Assembly: GCA_029168955.1 (NCBI GenBank) | Contig: JAPDOI010001745.1 | Span: 82,588 to 146,587 of the forward strand | DNA: 64,000 nt | Reading direction: 5' to 3' | DNA from: Aplectana chamaeleonis | Taxonomy: Eukaryota; Nematoda; Chromadorea; Rhabditida; Cosmocercidae | Shown here: piece by piece, positions 24,101-31,015 of the stretch | Layout: each line of letters starts with the position of its first letter | Numbering within the stretch: position 1 is the stretch's first letter | Program-made: the position numbers and the translations under genes | Notes under the pieces: generated by a model | Told to the model about the DNA's origin: nothing | Databases searched by the model: none | The model's input: the letters and a program-made list of their open reading frames with translations, nothing else

Positions 24101-27100
24101 TACTTCCTGTCAAGCAGCACTGCCAACTGCAGTCACAACAGTTTCACATGGGCATAGTCAAGAATGCCACACATCCCAACTACCCCCTCTTGTCATCAGA
24201 CTCCCATCCTCGTAATATTCGCACACCGCTGCATGCTGCCATTTCTACAGTGGATCGTCAAAGATGGGCCACCTCTGAGCTCACAAGGAAGAGGCTGCAG
24301 CAAATCGAACACACCAGATTCGTGTCTGAATACCTGTCCTGTGCCCCTCCTAATCCAGTCCTTGGTAGTGTGCCTCCTACGGTCGATGACAGTGAGAAGA
24401 CTCTGCCCAGACGCTCCCGCGTCACTCTAGCGGGTCTACGTTGCGGTCATTCTTCGTACCTCAAAGCCTACGTACATAGGATCGATGAATCGGTCCCGGA
24501 TAAATGTCCTGACTGTCAAAATACTGGTCATGATTCACTACATCTATTTTCATGCTCTGCCAGACCTACTTCTCTGTCTGCTCGTGATATGTGGAACAAG
24601 CCGAGTGATGTTGCCGCCTTTCTGCGCCTATGAGAAGAAACTCCAATGTGGCTGATAAGAAGAAGAAGAAGGGTGTACATTTCACATGGTTTATTCCGAT
24701 TATGATACTTTACAGGCGTTGAACTTTTTTCATCCATTGTGGCCTATAAAGTGATGTTTTCTTGCAATTGTGACGAGCCTGACGTCTATTTTTCGAGTCA
24801 AGAAAATTTATGCTAAACCATCACCACTTCATAGAGTACGCCCTGTATTAATTGATTGTTTTCCTAGCATATCTCTCTTTCAGTAATTGTGAGTTGGTAT
24901 TTTCAAAACCATTACGACTCACTAAATTAATAAAACGCAATCGAAAAATGAATATGTGGTCACAGGAGTGAGGGCGTACGTAATGGTAGAACAGCAGCTG
25001 TTCACACACTCGCGGGGGTCGGTGGTCGGTTGAGAGAAGTTTTACAGGTAGCGTGCTGCCGCTCGAAACGAAAAAAAGAGGCGGGCAAGGCCCAAAAACT
25101 CCCCCATTCATGCCGAAAATTCCGCGTGTCAACCTCCCACCGACCCTACAATGCCACGTCACAGTTGACCCGCTCACACCGAAAGTTCTGCCTATTCACC
25201 TCTCACTGACCACTCAGTGTGACGTCACACCCACGTGTTTACACCAAAAGTTTCGCCTGATCGCCTCCCACCGACCACCACCTATCACTCCTGCAATCGC
25301 GCGCGTCGGTGGCAGGTTGAGAGGCAGGATTGGCGATTCAACCTGCCACCGACGCCCGCCAGAGCGTCGATATCCCGCCCAATGTCAGCCGTGACAAGCA
25401 CAAACACCTCACAGTTGAGCGCAGCATATACATTGTGGGCTGCCATTTCCGCGCTCTACACGAGAGAGTGTTAGAGAAAAACAGTGCGGACACTGCAAAA
25501 CGTTGCCCCGAAAACTTCGCCACATATGAGACATTACCACGAAAACTTCGGCAGTTATGAGTCATGCCGAAACCTCCGCCGATCAGCCAGACTCGATCAA
25601 TTTGATTGGGAGAGGGGCGTTTTAAAAGGCCACCGACCCCCGCAATCGCCGGAGTGGCGGCAGCATCGCAACTTCTCTGTGAAGCTCTTGAGAGCAACGC
25701 CGCCTCAAGATTTGGCCACGCTGGAAAGCTATGGCTGAGCGACCTGCCACCGGTCACTGCAACTCTACAGACCACTATAGAAGCAGAGGAGATATGTAAC
25801 GGAAGGTCCCCGTCATAGTCGGCCGACAGCCCGTTCAATAAGCATCTACATCATGAGAATCGGGTGTAAAAGATCCAGCCGCTGTGGCCGGACTGAGGAC
25901 GCCTATTCCGTCCGTGGCAGTCCCGGTCGATTAGTATGCACTGCATTGCTTACTAAGGTGGAATATCCACCGTTAAAGCCGGACTGAGAATAGAAATATG
26001 AGATTTCGGAAATAGGTTTTCGTGTTTCGGAAAAGACATTTTTTCTCGGGTTTTGGAAATCGGGCGCGAAACGCCTGAAAATGCGCGGAAATGCGGTTTT
26101 CGGAAAGCGAAATGCGGAATAATTCAGAATTCATCTGATGTTTCCTTCCGTCTCAGATGACCCGATATTTTCACATTTCGCAGCGTTTTCTGCGGTTTTC
26201 GGAATGCCGAATGCCGAAAACAGGAGAAACTGCGGTTTTCGGAACGCGAAACGCGGAATAATTTAGAATTCATCTGATGTTTTCTTCCGTCTCAGATGAC
26301 CCGATATTTTCACATTTCTCAGCGTTTTCTGCGGTTTTCGGAATGCCAAAAATGGGCGAAACTGCGGTTTTCGGAACGCGAAACGCGGAATAATTCAGGA
26401 TTCATCTGATGTTTTCTTCCGTCTCAGATGACCCGATATTTTCACATTTAGCAGCGTTTTCTGCGGTTTTCGGAATGCGGAATGCCAAAACTGGGCGAAA
26501 CTGCGGGTTTCGGGACGCGGAAAGCGGAATTTCGCTCATCCCTGGTCGCAATGCGTTACAGTACGCCTTTGTAGTAGAATCTTTAGGAGAGCTGCGACCA
26601 GCCAGCACCTCTCCCATGAAAAAAAAACTCTTCGCGGAGGGGTTGACGTCGGTTCGCACGGAGGTGGTGTTCTTTCCTCCACACTGCCACGGCACGAATG
26701 TACGACATCTCGGCAGCTTGTGGTAACCATGGCCAAACTACAGCACATCTATTCGACTGTCCGAAGAGGCTCACCACACTGACGACAATATATTTGTGGT
26801 TGAATCCAACTTCGGTCGCCCGTTTCTTGAACCTATGACAACAACCCTTCTGTGGCTGCAAAGAAGAAGAAGACAATACGGCTGCACAATCGAATGGCAT
26901 ACAGGCGACACACTAGGGACGGGGCTGGGTCACTACGGACGGGTCGGGAAGGCTCAGTACGGCCTTTGTCGACTATGACGGGGGCCCAAGAGATGAAGTC
27001 AAGGCATGGATACTGTTTCGTGGGAGTCGCACCTCTTCCGGTTTGGGTGTCGCCTCCTTCTGTTCCTGAGCTGGTTCGGAAGTGGATGTCGTGGCCTTCT

Positions 27101-28949
27101 CCTCCTTGACAACCGTCGTGGGAGTGCTAAAAGGAAGCCGTAGTCTAAATGAAAGATTGAACTTGTTCAACAACGAACCTAGGCGATGACTGATGGAAAC
27201 TCGCATACGTGTTTAAAACCTGGGTATTAAATTGCTGGGAGGCATTCTCGTACAGATCAAAGGCGATTTGGTAGGCGATGAGATCACCACTCTAGAACAC
27301 AATCAGAAATCGTACAACAAGTCACCGAACATTTGAAAAACTCTACTCCAGAAGACGCAGCACTGTAAACCCTTCAATTTATTGAAGAATTACCGCGTGA
27401 GACATGAGTCTATCCAAAAGTCTGCCAATATCATCAGGACGATTCAATTTGACGAGGCACTGAAAGCAGGAATTAAAGAATTATGTCTCTGTGTTACACC
27501 GATTTAACACAAAATGTTGGCGAAAGTCACTGAATCGGCTTCCCTGATTTCGCGACTCACCTGACATATGGCGACAAAATCTGCGTGTTTGTTGCTTGTA
27601 AATAGCTTCACGAGAACGTCAAGGAGCTGCGTACGGAGCTGCACGTCCATTTTGGCACTTGTGACTTTTTGTATAGTTTCAAGAAGGAGAACTAGAAATA
27701 GGTTGTTAAACGCGAATGGCTCCAAAAAAAACCATCATTAATGGGAACGATTTCAGATGAATGAGATATGAATGATCACACATTGTGTGAAAATTCTGAA
27801 AAAATATACCATGTGACTCTGTGCTTTTAATGATCGCTTTCTCAACCATGTCTATCCGGCGGGTATCCAGCGCCAGTCCAATCACATACAGAAGCTCATT
27901 CTGAATGAGAGAGGGGGTGAAAAAAAACTCTTCAAAGTGATACAGATGATTCCTCTTGTTCATCCTCTACTGAGCAAATACAAAGAAAGGACCGAATTCA
28001 TCAACGATAAACTCACGGGTAAAAAGTAAGTTTCGCTTGGATTCCCTACGCACTTCCCTAAGCTGAACACACCCATCTCTTCATCCTTGTTACCCACGAG
28101 TTTACCGTTGATAAACAAGACCCACAAATAGTATCGCTCAGCAAAGTGACAGAGCAACAGTCTTCAGCGTTTGCCACAACTACTCAAACAATGTACCTCG
28201 TGGAAAAATCTCGGTTTGGCACCCCTGACTACGAAAAATGTTTTTTCCCAGGAAGAAGTATTGAGCCCTTAACAGAGTTAACGGGGATGGTGGTGTCGCT
28301 ACAAAACGCGTGGCCACGGGGGTTCGTAAAAAATTTTGGCCCAAAATAGAAATCCGGAGAGGGTCTCAAATATACATGGACCGGATGTGAGACTGATGAA
28401 TCATGTCCAAAGACATTCAACTTCTCAGTCTTTCCCAATGAACACATTCCTCAGCAAATTTGATAGCTCCCACATGAATTCGGCAAAGAATACTACCTTG
28501 TCAAGATTTCTCTGGAAAATCCTGTTGATCAGAGCCTCCAAACGCGCATCCATCTTTTCCCCATGACGCTTGATCCTTTTGTAAGAGTCGATGGCGATTT
28601 CGATGATTTTGTTAACAAACTGAAACACAGAATTCTAAAATATCGCAACGCAGCTAGAACATTCGCTAAGGGAAACAAGCTAATAGCAAACCTCGTCATC
28701 TTTGTCCCCAACCGTTTTTGACCTGGGCCTTGGGGTGAGCTTGAAGTGTGTATCTGCAGCTAAAGCAAAATTCAACGCATTTTCATAGTCTTCCAGGCAG
28801 AACGCCACCTAAAACCTAACATTGGGCACGACAGCAACATAGTACATATTGATCAATTATACCTTCGATGCCAGTAGTGCAGCCTTTTGTCGTGCTGGGA
28901 AATTTTTGTCCTCCGACAATTCTTCGATGAAACTTGCACAGTCTGCTAC
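105..28949 (-). CDS. rpn-2: 26S proteasome regulatory subunit RPN2/PSMD1 homologue, 21 exons placed, both ends incomplete
   Basis: RPN2/PSMD1 is the large scaffold subunit of the 19S proteasome base, which helps dock ubiquitin receptors and the lid. The conceptual protein (785 codons placed; family members are about 950-970 residues) follows PSMD1 in order: N-terminal helical repeats, an acidic linker rich in E, K, T and P, then the PC repeat toroid with motifs such as [33 protein letters not shown] and [13 protein letters not shown], and the C-terminal segment with [13 protein letters not shown] and FAYPPALE. Every exon is bounded by GT and AG, and phases are consistent from first to last. 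The exon for the first 40-50 residues was not recognised upstream of 28949. The end of the gene lies left of the window. Exon 8 to exon 9 spans an 18.3 kb transposon-filled intron. Nothing in the placed exons is disrupted, so the gene looks functional. Identity is very secure. Confidence 0.95.
257..384. mobile_element. Near-perfect palindromic MITE (hairpin)
   Basis: Two arms of about 57 bp form an almost perfect inverted repeat. The ends are TTTACAATGTACATAGAC and its complement, and the inner arm contains GGTTCCAAACGTCT. The loop is short, around aaaaagac. It has no coding capacity and sits in an rpn-2 intron. It is probably a foldback MITE; the family is unknown. Confidence 0.75.
450..590 (-). 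other. Exon-like relic resembling the neighbouring rpn-2 exon
   Basis: Within the 425 bp intron between the last two exons, the minus strand reads [16 protein letters not shown]. This resembles the real exon's [14 protein letters not shown] both in protein and over about 30 nucleotides. A strong pyrimidine tract and acceptor (tcaaattctag, about 592-602) sits only about 30 bp inside the intron. Splicing there from exon 623-808 would reach a stop within a few codons. It could be a decayed duplicate exon or a poison exon. Confidence 0.35.
623..808 (-). CDS. rpn-2: rpn-2 exon
   Basis: 62 codons, [19 protein letters not shown] through [19 protein letters not shown], matching the PSMD1 motif [20 protein letters not shown]...SLAYTPTCVIGLNKDLK. 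Phase 0 to 0. Confidence 0.96.
981..1067 (-). CDS. rpn-2: rpn-2 exon
   Basis: 29 codons, [20 protein letters not shown] and AKFGAIIAQ, matching the PSMD1 motif [29 protein letters not shown]. Phase 0 to 0, with donor gtgagt. Confidence 0.95.
1068..2363. other. rpn-2 intron, 1.3 kb
   Basis: Apart from the tRNA-like relic near 1457-1543, I see no coding-like, repetitive or structural feature here. The short ORFs in this stretch have no family resemblance. Confidence 0.6.
1457..1543 (+). pseudogene. tRNA-Ser(GCU)-like relic
   Basis: A perfect T-arm, GCGGG-TTCGATT-CCCGC (1519-1535), matches the box B consensus. Upstream, TGATCGAGAGG resembles a type II tRNA box A, an AUGCUAA-type anticodon loop would read GCU, and a spacer could be a long variable arm. 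The anticodon stem pairs poorly and the acceptor stem is imperfect (about 5 of 7 pairs), so I call a decayed tRNA or tRNA-derived SINE head rather than a working gene. Confidence 0.4.
2364..2480 (-). CDS. rpn-2: rpn-2 exon
   Basis: 39 codons with [20 protein letters not shown] and [19 protein letters not shown], matching the PSMD1 motif [20 protein letters not shown]...IQQTEITCPKV. Phase 0 to 0. Confidence 0.96.
2577..2691 (-). CDS. rpn-2: rpn-2 exon
   Basis: It encodes [19 protein letters not shown] then [19 protein letters not shown], matching the PSMD1 motif [20 protein letters not shown]. 115 bp, phase 2 to 0. Confidence 0.96.
2692..4374. repeat. rpn-2 intron with TIR-repeat ends and a direct repeat
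   Basis: At about 3113 there is a left end of the TCGTTCTCTGGGCC-type TIR repeat, with GGCTGTTGCATCACGCGACA just inside. A matching right end (TTTGACTTCGAGAACGACA) lies near 4100-4131. Between them, a segment of about 35 bp containing AAAATGGTCGGATCGAC is repeated directly at about 3461-3496 and 3609-3645. There is also a poly-C tract near 3338. Confidence 0.55.
4375..4442 (-). CDS. rpn-2: rpn-2 short exon
   Basis: It encodes [20 protein letters not shown] then LS plus a split Asn codon, matching the PSMD1 motif [20 protein letters not shown]. 68 bp, phase 0 to 2. It is too short to be seen as an ORF and was found by homology and splice sites. Confidence 0.9.
4788..4933 (-). CDS. rpn-2: rpn-2 exon
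   Basis: It encodes [19 protein letters not shown] and [20 protein letters not shown], matching the PSMD1 motif GRMEEADALIESL...AMAYCGSGNNKAI. 146 bp, phase 1 to 0. Confidence 0.93.
5334..5591. mobile_element. hAT-type MITE with 8-bp target duplication
   Basis: Terminal inverted repeats CAGGGTTGAGCAGGCCGTTG and TGCTCAACCCTG are flanked by the exact 8-bp direct repeat CTTATTAT (5326-5333 and 5592-5599). The element is 258 bp and non-coding. An 8-bp duplication with CAGGG ends is the hAT signature. A second copy lies at about 62425-62796. Confidence 0.9.
5646..5841 (-). CDS. rpn-2: rpn-2 exon, PC-repeat core
   Basis: It encodes [20 protein letters not shown] and [21 protein letters not shown], matching the PSMD1 motifs [21 protein letters not shown] and [21 protein letters not shown]. 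196 bp, phase 0 to 1. Confidence 0.96.
5898..6037 (-). CDS. rpn-2: rpn-2 exon
   Basis: It encodes [19 protein letters not shown] through [20 protein letters not shown], matching the PSMD1 motif [20 protein letters not shown]. 140 bp, phase 1 to 0. A 56 bp intron follows. Confidence 0.95.
6666..7700 (+). mobile_element. Remnant of TTAA MITE split by a LINE A fragment
   Basis: The sequence from AAGGCACAGTCCAAGCTCAG to GAAGCCAC, and again from CATGGGACGCCCACATCAGG to CACGCCCCTTTT, aligns with the start of the MITE at 39993. The LINE insertion at 6794-7616 separates the two halves. Confidence 0.75.
6794..7616 (+). mobile_element. 5'-truncated LINE A fragment (3' end of ORF2)
   Basis: Only the C-terminal part of the polyprotein remains. 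It shows [35 protein letters not shown], and the terminal finger [17 protein letters not shown], then a stop and the tail (AAG)n. Several frameshifts break it. The insertion is flanked by the 13-bp duplication AGAAGGAAGCCAC (6781-6793 and 7617-7629), so it is a genuine target-primed insertion. Confidence 0.9.
7690..7980 (+). mobile_element. 5'-truncated LINE B fragment
   Basis: It encodes [19 protein letters not shown] and [15 protein letters not shown] followed by AEFLNL and a GCTGCAAAGAAGAAGG tail. It matches the last 95 or so codons of the LINE B copy at 52305. The first cysteine pair of the terminal finger is mutated. It lies about 100 bp from an rpn-2 exon. Confidence 0.85.
8077..8176 (-). 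CDS. rpn-2: rpn-2 exon
   Basis: It encodes [20 protein letters not shown] then [13 protein letters not shown], matching the PSMD1 motif YLPK...YQEGGGLYALG. 100 bp, phase 0 to 1; the split glycine codon is completed by the next exon. A LINE B fragment ends about 100 bp downstream in the following intron. Confidence 0.93.
8239..8317 (-). CDS. rpn-2: rpn-2 exon
   Basis: It encodes [20 protein letters not shown] and LGLIHK, matching the PSMD1 motif [27 protein letters not shown]. 79 bp, phase 2 to 0. Confidence 0.93.
8372..8469 (-). CDS. rpn-2: rpn-2 exon
   Basis: It encodes [20 protein letters not shown] and [13 protein letters not shown], matching the PSMD1 motif [21 protein letters not shown]. 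98 bp, phase 0 to 2. Confidence 0.93.
8635..8742 (-). CDS. rpn-2: rpn-2 exon
   Basis: 36 codons including [19 protein letters not shown] and HTDMLILK, matching the PSMD1 motif [27 protein letters not shown]. It is the first exon after the giant intron, with acceptor ttccag. Phase 0 to 0. Confidence 0.92.
9233..9545. repeat. Tandem array, about 41-42 bp unit, about 7 copies
   Basis: Each unit carries the near-palindrome GAACGAATTTCGAATAAATTCGTTC, written here as GAACGAATTTCG then AATAAATTCGTTC, followed by a T-rich spacer. Copies differ by single bases. It forms the left subterminal part of the hAT-like element. Confidence 0.9.
10558..10840. repeat. Tandem array, 42-bp unit, about 5 copies
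   Basis: The unit contains GTTCGAATATTCACCTTTTG and CGAATAGTCGAATTCGAATA. The 42-bp (14-codon) period explains the repetitive ORFs on both strands here, which are not genes. Confidence 0.9.
11226..11506. mobile_element. Short TIR MITE inside the Tc3-like left arm
   Basis: Inverted ends GTGCTTATCTGGGCCAAATT and AATTTGACCCAGATAAGCAC enclose about 280 bp, with further arm pairing (CCGGTCCGCAATTGCGTC). The Tc3-like right arm lacks this segment, so it is an insertion. The ends resemble the TCGTTCTCTGGGCC family. Confidence 0.75.
13142..14581 (-). pseudogene. LINE B copy 1 reverse transcriptase ORF
   Basis: 479 codons open. Order: linker with [18 protein letters not shown], then RT motifs [80 protein letters not shown], and [10 protein letters not shown]. 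The catalytic box should be YADD; here it is YADH, so the second metal-binding Asp is lost. The C-terminal region continues in other frames at 12259-13040 ([34 protein letters not shown]). Confidence 0.93.
14590..15600 (-). pseudogene. LINE B copy 1 N-terminal and endonuclease region, frameshifted
   Basis: Frames must be changed several times to follow [19 protein letters not shown], the PHD-like finger, the APE endonuclease start ([30 protein letters not shown]), [14 protein letters not shown], and the GDFNAH and SDHIPVF-type motifs. It is non-functional. Confidence 0.8.
15728..17564. mobile_element. Non-autonomous hAT element, 1837 bp
   Basis: Terminal repeats CAGGGATGTTCGGCA and TGCCGCACATCTCTG are inverted with two mismatches. 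The flanks are the exact 8-bp duplication GTTGGGAA (15720-15727, 17565-17572). Subterminal copies of TTGCCGTTTGCCGGCC occur at both ends (15745-15800 and 17470-17510). No transposase-like ORF is visible; GC-rich repeats (GCGGAGTCGCAGCGGC) lie near 16900. It splits the Tc3-like transposase. Confidence 0.92.
18260..21194. other. Intronic stretch without recognised genes
   Basis: Short GC-rich segments with GCGGCG runs lie at 18690-18860 and 20600-20720, a poly-C tract at 19193-19201, and a weak repeat of TCTGCAG-TTTGCA near 20608 and 20900. No family resemblance was found in the ORFs, and I see no exon with rpn-2 homology. Confidence 0.5.
21216..24633 (+). pseudogene. LINE A copy 1 polyprotein (2A, PHD finger, endonuclease, RT, C-terminal finger)
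   Basis: The first frame (21216-22637, 473 codons) has a hydrophobic leader with LLDILLLRA, the 2A-like GIEKNPGP at residues 52-59, a C4HC3-like finger (CRHCG to CCMSC, about 68-111), then APE motifs [34 protein letters not shown] and SDHVPI. A 1-bp deletion near 22609 (compare copy 2) shifts to 22634-23143. A second shift near 22993, shared with copy 2, leads to 22993-24633. That frame has [57 protein letters not shown], intact YADD, the [14 protein letters not shown] region and the finger [17 protein letters not shown]. One polyprotein is likely in the intact element. Confidence 0.95.
21369..21392 (+). other. Putative 2A ribosome-skipping motif, LINE A copy 1
   Basis: GIEKNPGP (residues 52-59) follows a Leu-rich stretch. 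It matches the 2A consensus D-x-E-x-N-P-G-P except for Gly in place of Asp. Skipping would separate a peptide of about 58 residues from the finger-endonuclease-RT product. Activity is inferred. Confidence 0.7.
24683..26080. repeat. Intronic repeat-rich stretch with a hairpin
   Basis: At about 25302-25356, GCGTCGGTGGCAGGTTGA pairs with TCAACCTGCCACCGACGC across a loop of about 19 bp. The neighbourhood (25010-25760) repeats variants of CACCGACC and CAATCGC, in a dispersed and diverged form. No coding evidence. Confidence 0.5.
26085..26530. repeat. Tandem repeat, about 132-139 bp unit, about 3 copies
   Basis: The block containing TTCATCTGATGTTTTCTTCC and GATGACCCGATATTTTCACA starts at about 26121, 26260 and 26392. 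Between blocks, GCGGTTTTCGGAACGCGAAA recurs. Confidence 0.9.
26556..26870. mobile_element. LINE B stub with 5' inversion
   Basis: Bases 26717-26870 are the plus-strand 3' end of LINE B, encoding [20 protein letters not shown] and ARFLNL, then a GCAAAGAAGAAGAAG tail. Bases 26716 down to about 26556 are the minus-strand 5' end of LINE B, starting CTGCCGAGATGTCGTACATT exactly at the element's first base (compare 40403). The head-to-tail inversion is the signature of twin priming during insertion. No clear target duplication was found. Confidence 0.85.
27033..27126 (-). CDS. rpn-2: rpn-2 exon, charged linker
   Basis: It encodes [20 protein letters not shown] and [11 protein letters not shown], a low-complexity acidic segment. 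Its position and composition match the METEEKTSS-type linker of PSMD1 between the N-terminal helices and the PC domain. Phase 2 to 0. The 18.3 kb intron follows. Confidence 0.85.
27179..27291 (-). CDS. rpn-2: rpn-2 exon
   Basis: It encodes [21 protein letters not shown], split here as [14 protein letters not shown] plus ENASQQF, matching the PSMD1 motif MAYQICFDLYESASQQF. 113 bp, phase 0 to 2. The following codon is completed by the first base of the next exon. Confidence 0.9.
27394..27459 (-). CDS. rpn-2: rpn-2 short exon
   Basis: 22 codons, [19 protein letters not shown] followed by SHA, matching the PSMD1 motif QCLIFLDDPQAVSDILEKL. It was found from its splice sites (tttcag before, gtaatt after) and its fit to the family. 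Confidence 0.85.
27561..27691 (-). CDS. rpn-2: rpn-2 exon
   Basis: It encodes [19 protein letters not shown] and then [22 protein letters not shown] (broken here for length), matching the PSMD1 segment with VLRVLVKIYM and PDFINVCQ. 131 bp, phase 1 to 0. Confidence 0.88.
27810..27900 (-). CDS. rpn-2: rpn-2 exon
   Basis: It encodes [20 protein letters not shown], matching the PSMD1 motif QAIGIALETRRLDVFEKTI. 91 bp, phase 0 to 1. The acceptor is preceded by a pyrimidine-rich tract. Confidence 0.9.
27901..28496. other. rpn-2 intron of 596 bp
   Basis: The minus strand has an open stretch near 28060-28150 ([19 protein letters not shown]) without family resemblance or fit to RPN2, whose flanking exons already join in phase. 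Nothing else is seen. Confidence 0.5.
28497..28619 (-). CDS. rpn-2: rpn-2 exon
   Basis: 41 codons with [18 protein letters not shown], matching the PSMD1 motif RLEGIVNKMFQRCLDD. Phase 0 to 0. It is followed by a 596 bp intron in which I recognise nothing. Confidence 0.9.
28692..28808 (-). CDS. rpn-2: rpn-2 exon
   Basis: 39 codons beginning [19 protein letters not shown], matching the PSMD1 helix pair that reads FYHLGAFEESLNYALGA. Phase 0 to 0. The intron after it is only about 70 bp. Confidence 0.88.
28863..28949 (-). CDS. rpn-2: rpn-2 exon (first one visible)
   Basis: It starts [11 protein letters not shown] and ends [11 protein letters not shown], 29 codons, phase 0 at both ends. It matches the conserved PSMD1 N-terminal stretch ending in ALVASK. 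The acceptor is ...gttctag and the donor gtataat. At least one coding exon must precede it. Confidence 0.85.
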
Positions 28950-29551
28950 CTAGAACAATAGAGAGGAGGTGCGCGTCAAGCGCGGCAGCGTGTAGCCCAC
29001 CAAGAGTTCCACATTTTACATATCAATGAAATACGTTTGGTTGGAGAACAATATGAACGAATCCCATAGAAACACGTTTGTCACCGGTTGAGCGAAAGCG
29101 GTTGGGCTGCAATGAGTTTCGTGCACATTAACCGAGCGCTACTCATTCATACAAAGATGGACAAGTTTTTGTGGACCACACTGTACACAAAACAGGATTG
29201 TGATGTTCTACAACAGTGTTCGAACAAGGCTGTCTCACCTCAAAGCGGGTTAAAGGAACAGTCCAACCTCGGAATCGATTTTTCGTTTTTCTGCCTATCT
29301 TGAAAAAAAATTCACGCTGATCACAATGGTGTCTCCAGAATCGCTCAGAATTCACTACAAACGGAGTTACGGCTCCTCAAAACTTCAATTTTGAACGGCT
29401 AGAAGTTCGCGGACGACTTGTCTCAGGCCTGTATTTTCTCGTTATTCACAGCCATCGTAATGAAGCAGGTCACAATATAAAGCCACACCGAAAACAAATC
29501 GAAGAACATAGGTTTTGAATAAAATCATTCGCGCGTCTCTTCCATATTGAA
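28950..29551. other. Region upstream of first placed rpn-2 exon
   Basis: I looked on the minus strand for an N-terminal exon (hydrophobic helix, conserved Trp, phase-0 donor) and found none here. It may lie beyond the nested transposons or further right. Confidence 0.4.
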
Positions 29552-30671
29552 GTCGGAAACAGGGCTGGGCACGCGTCCCGGTTAACCTTAGGGGGGTGCA
29601 TATTAGACGTTGCAGAGAGGGCAAAGGGGGGTGCCTAAACCGAACACCAAAAAAAAGAACGAAGAGCATGTTCTGTCGAATTTCAGGAAAAAATAATACG
29701 CACTATTCTTCTGATTTGTCATATCTTCTTTCCCGCTTTTTGAGTCGAACACTAAAAGAATTGAAATTATTGATAGAGATGCAGGTTGTGTTCGCAATAA
29801 TTCATAGTTGATGTCGAAGTTTGTCTCGATGAAGGAGTGAACACTGCTCCGTTATCTTGTAGCAAGTAAGGATTGATGTGGTGTTATGTTTCTTTGGTGC
29901 AACGTTCATTGACTACGCGGGTGGCTACCTATTTGAGGCATAGATACAAAGACAGCCCCCAGAAAAGCTATCGTTTAAGTTAAAAAAAAGATTAGCGAAC
30001 TGATGCATAGCCTAGACTGTTATACTTTGTCATGACCGACCGCTCCGCTGCTTACTCTGCCCGGACTCATCCGAGCAGGCTAGGTTTTTCTTCGACAGTT
30101 TAAAAGTACAGATAGCAAAGTCAGCATCACAACTAGTCAATAGATTTTTATTCATGAGAATGTGACTTATGAAGAGAGCCAACTGGAAGAATTGAAGACT
30201 GCAAGTTACTATGAAAGAATTGGGTCATTGAGAAGTACCCTGTACATAAAAACCTCATTGAGAAGTACCCTGTACATAAAAACCCGAGTTTTATCCACCT
30301 TGAATGCCGCAATCTCTCATAGACTAGGCTAGCCGTGCGATATGATGTTTGTCCGCAGCTACGCAACGCGCACTGGAGTGGACGCGCACACAATATTAAT
30401 TGAAAAATGTATTTTATTACAGAACGGGGCGGAGAAAATGATTGAAACTGGAGTAAATGGTAGGAGGCAGAAATAGGATTCTTTCAATGTATCCAATATA
30501 GAAATTTAATGTAAACAAACTATGTTGGAGCGGAGTGAATTTTTTGGACGTGATAAGGTTCATTCAAATGAACCTAGTGGATTAAAAACACCCATAAACA
30601 TGAGAACTAAGAGCATTGCGAGAAAGAGAATCTGGCAAACTGTTTAATAGCAATAGGTTTGATATTCAATG

Positions 30672-30765
30672 TGATTTGAGGACCTTAAAACTCGTCCCGG
30701 TTTTTTCCCGGTTTTCGGGGTGAAACCGGGACGAGATTTAAGGTCCTAAAATCACATTAAAAACC
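30672..30765. repeat. Hairpin in the hAT element
   Basis: GGACCTTAAAACTCGTCCCG pairs with CGGGACGAGATTTAAGGTCC around CCCGGTTTTCGGGG, giving arms of about 35 bp with few mismatches. Confidence 0.8.
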
Positions 30766-30790
30766 GGTCCCATTGATGCTAAAATGTTTG

Positions 30791-30978
30791 TGTTGTATCG
30801 ATTTGATCTCCTTGACTGCATGCACTGACACTGATCAATACATGTACTTTGTACCTTGGCGCTATAAAAGGCGACCTATTTGCTTAGTTTCTAATTCTTC
30901 TCTGTTCTACGTTGTGGTCTAATAAATCGTCTAACATATCGTCTATCGACTATATCGACCCGTCCCTCCGACGTGACA
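30791..30978 (+). repeat. 5' LTR of Ty3/gypsy element
   Basis: It starts TGTTGTATCG and ends GACGTGACA. It carries a TATA box, TATAAAA (30863-30869), and a polyadenylation-like AATAAA (30921-30926), as expected of a short LTR promoter. Confidence 0.95.
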
Positions 30979-30979
30979 T

Positions 30980-30990
30980 TGGCGATCAGT
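30980..30990 (+). other. Probable primer binding site
   Basis: TGGCGATCAGT follows the 5' LTR after one base and begins with the TGG complementary to a tRNA CCA end. The same TGGCGATCAG follows the LTR-like segment at 58122-58241. The priming tRNA was not identified. Confidence 0.7.
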
Positions 30991-31015
30991 AATTCGAGCT
31001 GTCACGCCCTCTGCA

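Larger units (their letters stand above)
21207..24670 (+). mobile_element. LINE A copy 1, full length, 3464 bp
   Basis: A complete APE-type non-LTR retrotransposon (Jockey/CR1-like group). It starts GGATCCGAGATGCTCAACC and ends in GATAAGAAGAAGAAGAA. It is flanked by the 12-bp duplication GGGTGTACATTT (21195-21206, 24671-24682). Copy 2 (34363-37824) has the same start and almost the same length, which fixes both ends. The 5' UTR is under 10 bp before the first ATG. Confidence 0.97.
8743..27032 (-). other. rpn-2: Giant rpn-2 intron (18,290 bp)
   Basis: The flanking exons join in phase (GAAGAG to CCTGCT). Between them lie a TIR repeat with an inner hAT-like element, a Tc3-like element with two insertions, a complete LINE, tandem repeats and a LINE stub. 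All other placed introns are under about 2.1 kb. No host exon was recognised inside. Confidence 0.85.

Noticed and set aside
24003..24430. Additional ORFs within LINE A copy 1 ([11 protein letters not shown] and [10 protein letters not shown] types)
   Set aside because: Shadow frames of the RT C-terminal region; the same shadows appear in copy 2.
25053..25838. Long overlapping ORFs in the CACCGACC-rich stretch
   Set aside because: Low-complexity, overlapping on both strands, no family resemblance.
28060..28150. Possible rpn-2 exon in the 596 bp intron
   Set aside because: The reading has no PSMD1 match, and neighbours NLDK and NELLYVIG join in phase.
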